NCBI GenBank assembly: GCA_022419385.1
Contig: JAJUBI010000007.1
Location: 2,141,768-2,205,767, forward strand
Direction of reading: 5' to 3'
Source of the DNA: Paraconiothyrium sp. Pb-2020
Lineage: Eukaryota; Ascomycota; Dothideomycetes; Pleosporales; Didymosphaeriaceae
DNA: 64,000 nt
Shown here: positions 46,229 through 58,604 of the stretch, one piece after another
Position numbering within the stretch: position 1 is the stretch's first letter
Layout of the letters: each line of letters opens with the position of its first letter
Program-made: the position numbers and the translations under genes
Notes under the pieces: model-generated
Seen by the model: only the letters and a program-made list of their open reading frames with translations
The model's database searches: none
What the model was told of the DNA's origin: nothing

Positions 46229-49200
46229 ATGGCCCGCAGAGGCGGGGGTTCGACGCAGCGGCAAGCGCCTCAGCTAGGACCCAACGGCCACATTCCGCAT
46301 GGTTATGCCAATGGTCTTCCACCACCATCCACCATCCCCGCTCAGATCGTGCAAGGTGCAGCAAACGTTAGAGCACAGCAGAATACCGTCAACAAACAAC
46401 CTTTCATCGCACTTGTCCAAGAGTTCCTGTCTAACCCAGTTTTAGAGGATCCAGACCCGGTATGCATTGCTTTCATTCTCGCCATAACCGAGGGCGGGAT
46501 AGACCCCTTCTTCAGAGAAGACCCATTCGCCTCGAAGCACCTGGAGGGGCAAGGCGCTCAATGCATCGCTGCTCTCGTCATCATATTTCAACAGAAGCCT
46601 TATCTTTGGTTCGCTCCAACGCACGCTGAGGAAGAAGATGGCAATCCGCGCCCACCAGTTATCCTCTGGCTGTTCTCGAAGCTGTTGGGATTGATGGTAC
46701 AGCAAGGACTACTTGGTATACATGCGACCGTGCAGGAACTACTGAGCACATGCCTCAAATCTTTCACTCTGTCCGCCAGTCGTTTACGTCAAGCTTGGTC
46801 GGTCTTTCAACTGTACCGATGCTGCGTTGATAGTAGGTCTTGCATTGATAACGCAGTAGTCTACTACTAATTGATCTCATAGGCATCACAGCTGCTGCGG
46901 AACCTAGTGAAGAGCCGCTGGAGTCTCTATCTCCATCATTAATCGGCGTCATTCTTCCATCTTCAAATAGCATTGGCGATATCTGGCCTGAAAGCCAGCA
47001 CCTCGTGGCCCTACCCCAAGGTCTACAGACGCCCGTCACATCCATAGTCAGTGCTACATACCTGGGATTGCGACTACTCGAAATCCTCATCGACTGCTGC
47101 TTTACTTTCAAGCAAAAGACTACCAACGGCTCTACGTTCGAGAGCATGCGACCGTGGGCATTGAACAGCTGCCTGGACCTGTGGAATAACTTCACGAGAT
47201 GGACAGCTGGTGTAGAACGGGGACCTCTGCATGATGATATTGAAACACTGTACATGCAGTCTCTGGCAATACTAGCTCTACCCGATTTAGACAAACAGGA
47301 CGATTTCTCCTGTTCGTCTAAAGCGCTGATTTCTTTCACATCGGGGTTGCTTGACGGCCTTCGAGATTGCCTCTCAAGGCCATTCTCCAAAGCAAACCAG
47401 GCCCGACTCGGTTACGTTTTGATACGCTTGAAATCTATAACGCAACAAATACTCGGGGAGGAGCGAAAGGGGGTAATTGGTCGTTGTGTAAGGAAACTCC
47501 TTACCGATACCATTATCCCGGATATTGCTGGAATTTGTCAAAACGTCTCGGAGCTGATTGCATTAGAGAAAGACTTACAGGTTTGTGTATAGAGGCTCTT
47601 TGTTTACCCGTCTAAATGTGGACAGCTGTCTATATGTCTCTGGACCGCACCTGGCGACTGGCCTGCTGAAGTTCGGGAGCTTCGGGCCATTCTATGCTCA
47701 GAGACAGAGCGACCTTTTGACAACGAAGAGTTGAACGATCAGTCGGTCGCTGTTATAAGCGGCTTTCGCTCAATGAATAAGTTTGACGAGCAACCGCCTG
47801 CGAAACGTCGCAGAACAGCACCCGAGCCTAAGTATGAGGCGCCTTCTGATGTTCTGAATCACATGGTCATGTTGCTCAATGGAAGCTCTGCCGACTCACC
47901 AATCTTGGACCTGAAAGATTTTCACGTCTCGATCCAGTAAGTTTGTTCTGATCGAGCGACTCACTTACTGACCGGTGGGTGCAGAACGAAATATGCTAAA
48001 CTGCCGGAGGACACAGAAGCTTCTGAACAAGAGCAGATCGAATTGCTTTTGGCGTTGACCAAGATTGCCTGCGCCGCGACCCAGTGTCTCGAACTGCCGG
48101 AGGTAAGCCAAGATCTTTGGAAAGACGCACCGTGTAAACTATGCGATCCGGTCTACCAAGTCCAGCGCGAAGCAAAAGTATATTGGAACCACCAGGTTTT
48201 CGGCGAAATGTGGAAGGACGCTGTTGCTGGGATGATTGCGATAACTCAGGAAGCCAGATTTCAAGCTTCATCTCGGCCGCGAGTTTTAATGGCCGTTGCT
48301 ATTGGACGCGTCTTCAATCACATCTCCGATGCAGAATACCTCAGCCTGGAAATAAGCTCTTTGGGCGAATGGCTTTTGAAGTCAATGCAGAGGTCTTTGC
48401 GCGAGTTAAGGATAGCAGCATCTCGATCTCTCATGACGTTTCTCCGAGAGGACATCTCTCGACTTGTTCGGGACAAGAACCGGAGGGCGACGATGCAGTT
48501 CTTAGCTGAACTAACTAGACGCAACGTCCCGGCGCAGCAAGAGACTTTGATCATGGCATATGGTCAAGCAGCACGGACATGCAGCGGAGAAGAGCTACAT
48601 CTCATCCTTGCCCAGCTAGTAGAGTACCTGGGCCACACGAACACGGTTATTTACGGTGCAGCATACAATGAGCTCTGCTCTTTAGCCGACGACCTCCACA
48701 CGTCACCCCAGGAGCTCTTAAGACCGTACTGGAGGACAATCGGGTTCTCCATCGTCAATGATCTGAACACAAACCCACAGAAAGCAAAATTTGTCGTGGA
48801 ACTGATCGGTGAAATCTCCTATGTCAGTCAGCTGTTGATTCTTATTCACGAGGATGTTCTCCCGGTGCTCGTACTGAATAAAAGGACGGATATTCTCCAG
48901 CGCATCGCTAATGCGAAAAAGACTACCGTTGAGGAGATATGCTTGCAACCGCGAGCGCACCTTGCACGAATTATTGCTTTACTCCTATGCCAACCTGGTC
49001 CAGATGTTGAACGAAGGGCCCTGGAGACTTTGATGGCCGTTGCGCCGGGTGTTCGACAAACAGGACAAAAGCTGCATGATCTGGTTCAGCTTGACGCCGC
49101 CGCCATGGCCAGTGAAGTATTCAAATTAGCGGCAGATCGGGACGTTAATGAGAAGGAACTCGTAAGTACAAGCCTCATGTTGCTAAATGTAGCTGACATT

Positions 49201-52200
49201 CATAGTTTTACGAGGGTATTAGGAGACTTGCTGCACTTGACGATGTCAAAAGCGACCTTGATCTTAAGAAGCAAAAGGACGGAAAGCGCAAGGCTGCCTC
49301 TAGAAAGAAATCAAAGGACCTCGTGGAAACCTTCATTCTTAAACATGTCCTTGGTGTGATGGCAGACTTCACAAACCCGATAGAAAATCAGCTCGGAAAC
49401 CATCACCTGACTGAACGCAGAAGATGCGTCGGAGCGATCAAGGAGCTAATAACATTTGCGCGGGAAGATTCATGCCATGCTCTTACTCAGGTTCGTCAGT
49501 GACACAGACCCAAAGCGTCGCCGAAAGTGCTAACGCGTGTAGATTCGAGCTTGTCTGCAGTCCGCCATGACTGATCTTCATCTTTGCGATCAAGCTTTCG
49601 ATGTTTGGTCGCTCCTCCTCACTGTTCTAGAGGAAGCTCACCTGAAACTTGTTCTCGGTCAAACATTTGCATTAATTGTTCACCATTGGTCATCCTTCTC
49701 AGATGAGACCCGGCTCAAGGCCAGCGCTACTTTGGATCTTCTGCGAGTGCAGAACAACCAACTACTACAGAACCTGGTTGGACAACTGGCATCGCTATCT
49801 TCCATTCCGATGTTAGCTAAATTGGAGGCAGAAATAGCTCGCCTAAAAGCGAAGAAGGATCCCATCACGCTCTTAAACTATTTCAGTGAGCGATGCAACG
49901 ACGAAAACTCGGTTGTTGTACAACACGCATTGAAGGAGCTCGTACCATTCTTGGAAGGACATCAAAAGCTTCTTCATCAGTCTGCTATCGATCAAAAACC
50001 ACTCCCTGCTCTTATCACCCTCAGCCGTTCGTTGCTCGATGTCTGCGTACGATTTCCAGGACATCATGTTGAGCTACGTACACTTTGCGCGCAATGTCTC
50101 GGAATTGTTGGCGGCCTTGATCCGTACCGTGTCGAGAGTGTGCGTGAAAAGAAACAAGTCCTAGTCCTTCACAATTTCGAACAAGCCGCCGAGGTGATAC
50201 AGTTCGTTGCCTTTATGTTGGAAGAAGTCTTGGTGAAGGTTTTCCTCTCGACAACGAATGCTCGATCCCAAGGCTGGCTGGCATGGCTCATGCAAGAGCT
50301 ATGCGCGCTTTGTGGATTCAACAATGTGCATGAGTCCGGCCGAGGTGCATCACAGTCCACACCAGCAACACAACGGTGGGACGAATTTCCAGAACCTGTG
50401 CAGAAAGTCTTGACACCTTTCCTGGACTCCAAGTACCGGTTCACTACCAATGAAGACGTTCCAACAGCGCAGTATCCAATCTTCAGCCTTGAGGTCAGCT
50501 ACTCTACTTGGCTCAGAACATTTACATACGATATTTTGCAGAAAGCGAAAGTCCAGAACGCGAAGATGTTCTTTCCTACCATAGGAAGGGTGGCTAGGCG
50601 AGAAGATCTCTCCATTGCCTCCTTCATACTGCCGTATGCTGTGCTGAGTGTCGTAGTCGGAGGCGCAGAGGCAGATGTTAGTAATATCGGGCTCGAGCTT
50701 TTGACAGTTCTTCAGACCGATTTGCAAGGGACCGATCATACGGAGGCTATGAACATCAAACAGTGTAGCGAGGTAAGTCAACCTATCCTTGTGTACTGCA
50801 CGAACACTAATTGGCCTTGTAGAACGTCTTCCAAGTGCTTGATTACCTTGCCTTGTGGCTGCAGGAGAAACGCAAAGTCATGTCCGACGCAAGAATTATG
50901 GCAGGCAAAACAGGTCGAGGGATCAATGAGACCAATGAGATTGAAGCAATCAAGCAATTCAGCGCGGTCGAATCACTATTGCGCCTGATCCCCGCGAAGG
51001 TGATCTCCAAGCGAGCTGTCGAATGCAGGTCGTATGCTCGCGCGCTATTTCACTGGGAGCAATATTATCGCGAAGAGCAACACAAAGCCGAGACTGCGGG
51101 TGAAGATCTCATCAAGGATGATCTGCTGCAGCATCTTCAACACATATACGCCCAAATTGATGAGCCAGACAGCATTGAGGGCATATCTGCTCACCTTCTG
51201 GTTTTGAATCCAGAGCAGCAAATCATGGAGCATAGGAAGGCAGGGCGCTGGACAGCTGCTCAGACCTGGTATGAGCTTGCGCTCGCAGAGAAGCCGAATG
51301 ATCCAGAGACGCAGGTGAACTTGTTGACCTGCTTGAAAGAATCTGGACAGTATGGTAAGCACACTTCTTACGGTAAGCGATATTGTCCTTCTGACGTTTA
51401 CTTGCAGACGCAATTCTCAACTACGTAGACGGATTCCATGCATCGCGTTTCGTCTCCTCAAGCACCTTGCCTTTTGCTGCAGAAGCAGCGTGGTCAACAG
51501 GCAAGTGGGACCAACTAGATAGGATACTTACCGAACCATCCGGAATGGTCAATACCTCCTCTTCAGACTTCAATGTTGGTATAGGCAAGGCTTTATTGGC
51601 ACTGCGGCATGGTAAAGCATACGACTTCATGCACACGGTGAACGACCTGCGTACCGCGTTGTCGAACGGATTGTCTGCTTCTGTGACTGCGTCTCTGCAC
51701 AACTCTCACGACCACCTGGTCAAATTGCATACGTTGTACGAGCTCGAGACTATCAGTGGTCTCTCCAGTCATGCCTCATCAGATCGAGAAGTGCTCTTCG
51801 AAAATTTGGATAGGCGTTTAGACCTCTTGGGCGCTTACACTTCAGACAAGCAGTATCTGCTTGGAGTGCGTCGCGCAGCTATGCAGCTATCTCAGTAAGC
51901 ATCACCATGTGTCAATAGAAGTTGCAATTACTAATCGTGTACAGCTTGGAATTTACCAATTTGGACATTGCATCAGCCTGGTTGACCACGGCACGACTAG
52001 CACGGAAAGGAGAATTCTCATCAGCAGCTTTTAATTCCATCATGCATGCTGCTCAGCTCGGCGATGATGCTTCAAAGATCGAATACTCCAAAATGTTGTG
52101 GAAGGAAGGACATCATCGAAAGGCCATTCAGAATCTGCGAGGCGCTCTCGCCACCAACTCGTTTGCCACGAGGGAGATGCCACCTATCGATGTTAGCATT

Positions 52201-54234
52201 TCTGTAACTACGACTGCCACTGGCGACGTTACACATGCTGCGAACAGGGTCAAATGTCATGCTCAGCTGCTGCTGGCTAAGTGGCTTGATAGGGCTGGTC
52301 AAACCCAAAGCCTCGTGCTGAAAGAGGAGTACGCACGGGGAATCATGACATTCCCTAAGTGGGACAAGGGACACTACTACCTTGGCCGATACTATCTGAA
52401 GCTATATGAGTCGGAGAAAGCCTTACCAGTGACCAAACAGGCGAACAACTTTCTGGCGGGAGAACTAACGAAGCTGGTCATAGAAAACTATATCCGATCT
52501 ACCGTGTACGGATCTAAGTACTACTATCAGACTATTCCCAAGATTCTCACCCTTTGGCTGGATATGGGAATGGAAATGAGCTCGCAGCCTAGGCCACCTA
52601 AGGATAAAGACCTTCACCAGCATAAGATGGATCACCTTATCCACATCAACGCCTACGTCAAACGGTATGCAAGTGAACGTATGCCGGCCTACCCATGGTA
52701 TACTGCTTTTCCTCAGATCATCAGTCGTATCAATCATCCAAACAAGAGCGTTTGGGAAGTTCTCCAGCTCATCATCATCAAAGTGACCGGCCAGTATCCG
52801 CAGCAAGCCCTGTGGGGGCTTTTAGCTGTCCAGAACTCACAGCAGGACGATCGAAGGGCTCGGGGTGGCGGTATACTGCAGAAACTTCGAGTAGGTGGTC
52901 ATATGAAAGAATCAATGGAACTCGCTAACGTAGGGAAGGATCACACTAAGCGCAAGAATGGCGCGTTGGAACTCAAGAGCCTTATCACCCATGGCCAACG
53001 TCTTGCCGATGCTCTACTGTCAGCCTGTGACACTCCAGTTGAACAGAGAGTCTCACACGTTAGCCTATCCAAGGATCTGCGTTTCAACACTAAACTTGCA
53101 CCTTGTGCTCTGGTGGTGCCCGTCGAGTCTAATATGACTCCTAGCCTTCCCTCCACCAACGATAGCAGACTGATACGAGCACACAACCCTTTCGCATCAG
53201 ATGTTGTCACAATAGCCGAGTTCAGGGACGATGTTCTGGTCCTATCATCGCTCCAGCGCCCACGTAAAATTGTTGTCCGAGGCTCCAATGGGCGATCATA
53301 CGGCCTTATGTGCAAACCGAAGGATGACCTCCGCAAGGATCAGCGACTTATGGAATTCAATTCAATGATCAATCGCGCTCTGACTAGGAATATCGAGGCT
53401 AGCAAGCGCCGACTCTACATTAAGACATACGGAGTTACGCCGCTCAACGAAGAGTGCGGTACCATTGAGTGGGTTGAAGGTTTGAAGCCCATGCGAGATA
53501 TTATAATACGGTTATATCGCCAAAAAAGTGTGAACATTGATTACCAAGAGATCCGCATGCTGCTCAACGAAGCATGTGCGGACCCCAAGAATACACATCT
53601 GTTTACGCATAAGATCCTCGGGAAGTTTCAGCCTGTGCTGTACCAGTGGTTTGTAGAGACGTTCCCTGAACCCGAGGCTTGGTTTGCCGCAAGACTGCGG
53701 TACACTAGGTCGTGCGCCGTCATGAGTATCGTAGGCCATGTCCTGGGCCTCGGCGATCGCCACGGCGAAAATGTTCTGCTCGAAGAAGGGAACGGCGGAA
53801 CCTTTCATGTCGATTTCAACTGCCTTTTTGACAAAGGTCTTACCTTCGAGAAACCTGAGCTTGTCCCCTTTCGTCTCACCCACAACATGGTTGACGCTAT
53901 GGGCCCCGCAGGCATAGAAGGGCCGTTCCGCAAGACAGCTGAGCTCACGTATTCTTTGCTGCGTCAGCATGAAGACACGCTCATCACCATCCTAGAGACA
54001 TTCGTGCATGATCCCACGGCGGATTTCCTAGGCGGCAAGAAGAAGAGGAGGATTCCAGGTGTTCCGGAGAGTCCGCAAGAGGTTCTAGAATTCGTGAAAG
54101 GGAAGCTGGGTGGGTTTGTGAGGGGCGAGAGTGTCCCGTTGAGTGTAGAGGGCTATGTTGACAGTCTTATAAGGCAAGCGAGGGATCCGATGAACTTGGC
54201 GGCTATGTATATTGGGTGGTGTGCGTTCTTTTGA
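46229..54234 (+). CDS. MEC1: PI3K-like checkpoint kinase Mec1/ATR (UvsB, Rad3)
   Basis: Nine exons fit by phase: 46229-46832, 46883-47580, 47626-47936, 47985-49161, 49206-49490, 49543-50772, 50823-51354, 51408-51894 and 51945-54234 (2537 aa, usual for ATR orthologues). The order is long HEAT-type helical repeats, a FAT region (exons 6-9), and the kinase domain. Kinase motifs are GSNGRSYGLMCKPKDDLRKD, then the catalytic loop VLGLGDRHGENVLL and the metal-binding FHVDFNCLFDKG. The FATC tail ends NLAAMYIGWCAFF, the ATR type rather than the ATM/Tel1 or TOR type. It senses RPA-coated single-stranded DNA with its Ddc2/ATRIP partner and starts the DNA-damage and replication checkpoint. The start is the ATG at 46229 (MARRGGGSTQ). 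No lesion is seen. Confidence 0.95.
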
Positions 54235-54384
54235 AATGATTTACATGGGAGTGATTGGGGTGGGCTCGAAGAGAGGCATATTATTGACTTGACTGATGAA
54301 TATACTCATCGCTACGATCATCTTATACATTCCTAGTAGTCAGTCTGACATCTTCGCACACCGTGCTACGAACTTGATCTGTAC

Positions 54385-55040
54385 AACCCACATGCCCCCA
54401 GCTCATCCCTCGTCCACGTCCGTATCTTCAACGTCTCTTCCCACTTCGGCATCTTAACCTTAATCTCGACGTCCTATCCTCGAAAACTCCTTAGTCGCCT
54501 CCTCAAACAGCCTTCTTGAATGACCCCACTCCATGCTGGTAAAAACATTCCCTTGCCCCAGCTTCAACTTTGTATTTCCCCGCGTACAGGATCACCTTAT
54601 CGGCCCCGCGAGCCAAAAGGTTCCACAATTTTATCTAGTAGCGCGAGCATCGCCATTAGCGTCACAACCGGCTTCTCTCACACCAAAGGATGAATCACGC
54701 TCGCCGTGAACGCAATGTCTACCTTGACCTTCGATGCCATCAAGCCCGACTCGGCAGAGAGAGACATCTGCCTGGATGAACGTCGCACCGAAAGTGTCCC
54801 TGTCGCCGAAAACATAGTAGCCAGTGTCGAAGAAAGACGATCGATGTCGATCCCGTAGACTCCGGCTAGACTCAGAGACGGACTAGAGATGGGGAGGCGA
54901 CGCAGTTCTTCGCCGATCCAGCAGCCGAGCTCGACGAGCGATTATATTGAGGTACGTAAGGGAGCAGGGGAGTAGGATGTCGAGAATGTTGTAGCGGCCG
55001 AGATGGAGGCAGGGGTATTGACTTTACACACGAGGAAACG
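54385..55040 (-). pseudogene. Decayed SAM-dependent methyltransferase relic
   Basis: No open frame survives, but three minus-strand frames together spell a fungal class I methyltransferase. Pieces in order are ELGCWIGEELRRLP (a damaged form of the SAM-binding motif normally DLGCCxGQDLRxL), GVYGIDID, then in another frame DTGYYVFGDRDTFGATFIQA (family FGDRDRF-type segment), then KVDIAFTASVIHPLV, and finally PKWEETLKIRTWTRDELGAC in the C-terminal position. Several frameshifts and stops separate them. It lies between MEC1 and RPS15. The order and spacing are those of the family, so I am fairly sure it is a relic rather than chance. Confidence 0.65.
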
Positions 55041-55619
55041 TCGAGAGGCGGTTTCAGTGGGAAAACCTGGTAGAGCTTGTGCTCGCTAGACGGTTGGGTG
55101 ACAATGTAGGATCACCAGTGGAGATATGGCTAGGTATGGGGCAGAGGAGTGGCGTATGACGGTGTGGACGTGAGAAAGCTGTTCTGTATAATAGGTCGTA
55201 GACACACAGAGAAAGGCCGAGGAGTTCGGCATCAACGATACTGGATAACGATCAGTCAAAGGCTCTTAGTTCGATGGATAATGCCACCGTCCATCCTTGC
55301 GGTAGTCAATAGCATACAGTGGCTTCTGCAAACCAAGTTTCGGGTGGAGCGTGTCCAAAGACTAGAGCTGTGGCATTAATTGAGCAATGGGAGCTTGCAC
55401 AAGATGTCGAGGCATGTCCACCGGTAAAGTCGCTTCGCGAAAACAGAGTCCGATATCACAAATGACAAGTGTATGGTAGTTCATGATTCATCTACCAGGC
55501 CTATTTGCCCGGCGTACCTGTCCCGCCAGTGGCCTTTAGCCATACCACACAAGAACATGCATGTAATCCGTGAATTCCAACGCCACCCATTTTGCCACCA
55601 ACGTTGTCCGTTCCGGCGC
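55041..55619. other. Intergenic 0.6 kb downstream of RPS15
   Basis: 3' region of RPS15 and the upstream side of the methyltransferase relic. Nothing else is recognised. Confidence 0.45.
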
Positions 55620-56238
55620 TTACTTCAGAGGAATGAAACGGGAGGAGTGGGTGGCACCAATACCGGGCCTTCCGTGCTTGACAGGGCGGCTGCAAACGTT
55701 AAATTATCTTGCTAGCGACACATGTTGATGGTGAATACTCACTATGAGATAGAGAATTCAGCAAGGTAATGACCGACCATCTCTGCCTTGATCTCGACTT
55801 GGTTGAACTCCTTGCCGCTGTACACGCCGACAACGCTGCCGATCATCTCGGGGACGATAACCATGTCGCGGAGGTGAGTCTTGACGAGCGGGGGCTTCTC
55901 ATTCGGAGGGGCGGCGGCCTTCGCAACGCGGAGCTTCTTGATGAGACCCATGGGCTTGCGCTTAAGACCGCGGTTCATGCGGCGACGGACACGCGCGTGC
56001 ATAACATCGCGGAGTTCCTCGGAGGAGAGGTCGAGGAGCCTGAAGATGTATGAGCATCGAAATTCCTGCGATCGAGGGAACGGAAACGTACTGGTCGAGA
56101 CCGATTCCTCGGTAGGAGAAGGTGCGGAAGGTTCTCTTCTTCTTGATCTCGGCGGCCTCAGCGGCGTTCTGCAGCACGGTTAGAGAAGACGATGCGGGTC
56201 GGTGGATGGTCGTCACGTACGTATTCGGAGTCAGCCAT
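55620..56238 (-). CDS. RPS15: 40S ribosomal protein S15 (uS19)
   Basis: Four exons, 56238..56221 (18 nt, MADSEY), 56168..56092, 56039..55743 and 55689..55620, join in phase to 153 aa, the standard length. Landmarks are KKKRTFRTFSYRGIGLDQLL, ARVRRRMNRGLKRKP, IKKLRVAKAAAPPNEKPPLV, DMVIVPEMIGSVVGVYSGKE, GHYLAEFSISYRPVKHGRPG and the end HSSRFIPLK. It is an essential protein of the small ribosomal subunit head, contacting the decoding region through its C-terminal tail. A tiny first coding exon followed by an intron is typical of fungal ribosomal protein genes. Confidence 0.97.
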
Positions 56239-56429
56239 GGTGAAGGTTGTTGTCGTGCTCGTGGCCTTGGTCGTGGTCTGGTATTAGATTTCGCGTGCAG
56301 GTGTGGGCGCTCAAGCGAAAATTATGTAATGTACGCTAACCCCGATGAGAGCCCCGCTCTTGGCGACGACGCGAGTCCTGCCTCACCAATCGCACTATCG
56401 ACTAGCGCGCCATCTCTGAAGCACCAAAC

Positions 56430-57613
56430 CCAATGCATACCATCAACATCCCGAGCTACCTACAAAGGAAGCACACACAGCATTGGCTGTCGCTGAAAAG
56501 ATCAAAAGCATCGGCTTCTCCAGTGTCATTGAGAACGTAGGAGGGCATGGACTCGTCGCTATCTTGCGGAACGGTCCTGGTAAAATGGTGCTCATACGCT
56601 CCGAGCTGGATGGTCTCCCGATCTGCGAAAAGTCAGATGTACCGTATGCTAGCAAAGTCAAGATGGAGGACTCTTGGGGTGTGGAAAGGCCGGTGATGCA
56701 TGCCTGCGCCCACGACATGCACGCAACATGTCTACTCGCTGCAGCGTCATCGCTTCTTGCCGCGAAAGATTCATGGTCGGGAACACTCGGTTTTGTTCCG
56801 ACCTAACGAAGAATGGCTGGGAGGAGCGAAAGCAATGATCGACGACGGTCTCTATGACCGCATACCGCTCCCACATGTTGTCCTTGGCCAACATGTGGTT
56901 CCACTCGAATCCGGCACTCTTGCGATCTCCTCTGGACCAGTACTTGCTGCTGCCGACAGCATCGACATCAAGATCAATAGCAGTGGCCCTGGAGTGATTC
57001 CTCAAGATAACGTGGACCCGATTCTTGTTGCTGCCTACATTCTCACTCGCATTCACACCCTGGTCATTGATCCAAAGGAGATGATGTCTTTCACCTGCCG
57101 TCAATTTCACAGCGGTTGGCCTGACGCTGACTATCGACCTTTTGCAGATCTGAACATTGATCTCAAAACCTACAATCCTGCGGTGAGAACGAAAGCACTG
57201 GCTGCTGTGAGGAGGATCGTGAATGCGGAGTGCTCAGCCTCTGGTCTGACAGACAAGCCAGAAATCAACCATAGAGTGAGGGCTCCTTTGACGAGTTCAA
57301 CACCAGAGCTAGTGAACGATATTCGCTCAATTTCAGTGTGAACCTTGAAGCGACACTGGTAGAGCAGAAGCCGAAAACTAGTTGCGAAGACTTTTCTATT
57401 CTTGCTACGACGAAGGGTATACCGTACGTATACTGGACACTCGGTGGTACAGATCCTGAGGTTTGGAAGAAAGTACAACAGAGCGATACGCTTAAGGCTG
57501 TGCTGCCTAACAACCATTCTCCTTTCTATGTGCCTGTCGTTCAACCCACCATGCGCATAGGGACAGATGCGATGGCGTTGGCTGTACTTGCATTTTTGGG
57601 AAAACCTACATAG
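56430..57613 (+). pseudogene. M20 family amidohydrolase/peptidase relic
   Basis: Three frames together give one M20D-type metallo-amidohydrolase (hippurate/aminoacylase-like). The first piece, from about 56440, reads YHQHPELPTKEAHTALAVAE, then LVAILRNGPGKMVLIRSELD and the metal-ligand motif MHACAHDMHATCLLAAA. Frame then shifts at about 56785-56800, where GTL must be followed by SVLFRPNEEWLGGAKAMIDD. A second shift at about 57330 joins VNDIRSI to FSVNLEATLVEQ, and the last piece holds SCEDFSILATTKGIPYVYW and PTMRIGTDAMALAVLAFLG. The start is also lost: a TGA lies in frame just before the first piece. The usual GGHGSxP motif has become SSGPGVIPQD, a sign of relaxed selection. It is surely non-functional as it stands. 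Confidence 0.8.
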
Positions 57614-58013
57614 GTAGATATTTCAACAACTTACCAGAACTTTGCAATGCTGCACTACTCCACGGGTCTTGAACATATTCTGCGTTATCTTACTGAGGAG
57701 AGTTCAATGGGGCTCGGTCATGAGGAGCCTCGCACCTCTCGCACTGTTGTTGAGTGATCCAACTTTGTGGTTGAGTAGTTGAGTGATTGAATGTAGGCTG
57801 TAGAGTTATGAGTAATTGTAATACCAGTGCATTGTGTTGATGGGACTAGTGATGAACCACGGTAACCATATGAACCCTCCACAACCGAGAGAAAAGATTA
57901 GTGTTAGACTTCTATATAAATGAGCGACTGCTGGATTAGACTTGACTTACTTTACATTGCAAGAAACAAACCAGCACCGACCGAACAAGCGCACTGTGGG
58001 GAATTATCGTACA
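57614..58013. other. Intergenic with promoter of the 131-aa gene
   Basis: No gene is seen. A strong TATA box (TATATAAA, 57913-57920) lies about 95 bp before ATG 58014. Confidence 0.5.
57913..57920 (+). promoter_or_regulatory. TATA box of the 131-aa hypothetical gene
   Basis: TATATAAA in CTTCTATATAAATGAG, about 95 bp upstream of ATG 58014. This is a normal distance for a fungal TATA-driven gene. Confidence 0.5.
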
Positions 58014-58409
58014 ATGTTCCCGATTCAGGACCCTAACCCACCTCAATATGTCGACCAAAGCACTTCATTAAGCCAGCCACGAAACAGCGTAAATTGTACT
58101 CCGCTAGAGCAGCTTCGACGCTACATCATCGAAATCATGGGCTTCACGTTCGATGCCGACTTTACCCTCCTGAGTAAGGCGCTCGGCCAGACAGCACCCT
58201 GCACCTGCCCTACCAAATCGATTCTGACGCCAGAAGAACGCACCAAACTCCTCAGCCTAGCCAAATTGATCAATGAGATTAAGCCGAAAATGACATCAGG
58301 CAATTCATGGCTCACCGTGCGCTACGCGGAGCGCGACGCCATTGCTGAAGCCGTAGTTAGACCTGCGCATTATGTTGGCCTCGACGTGGGTGGACTACGT
58401 ATCAAGTGA
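58014..58409 (+). CDS. Hypothetical protein, 131 aa (may continue in a second exon)
   Basis: An open frame from ATG 58014 (MFPIQDPNPPQYVDQ) to the TGA at 58407-58409, behind a good TATA box. No family is recognised. It has a helical middle (EQLRRYIIEIMGFTFDADFT), a CTCP motif and a Lys/Glu-rich segment (LTPEERTKLLSLAKLINEIK); no signal peptide. A donor-like GTATCAAG near 58399 could join it to the downstream frame ending at 58890 through a 41-nt intron (acceptor ...TTTACTAG), giving one longer protein. The short repeat GGTGGACTACGTA / GGTGGGCTACGTA around that site makes either reading possible. Confidence 0.5.
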   Translation: MFPIQDPNPPQYVDQSTSLSQPRNSVNCTPLEQLRRYIIEIMGFTFDADFTLLSKALGQTAPCTCPTKSILTPEERTKLLSLAKLINEIKPKMTSGNSWLTVRYAERDAIAEAVVRPAHYVGLDVGGLRIK

Positions 58410-58604
58410 ATTTTGTTCAAAGTCATCTAATTTACTAGTAGGTGGGCTACGTACTCAGAATCATCAGCACATACACAGTGCACCAGTGCGACCCAAGCAA
58501 GCGCTCTCTCTCGTTTATCTCCCAACAAAGCCCTACTTCTACAGCTTTTGGAGGTGCCTTGCCTTCCTTTGCCCGCTTAATTTCGTACTGTTAATATTCA
58601 CTGA

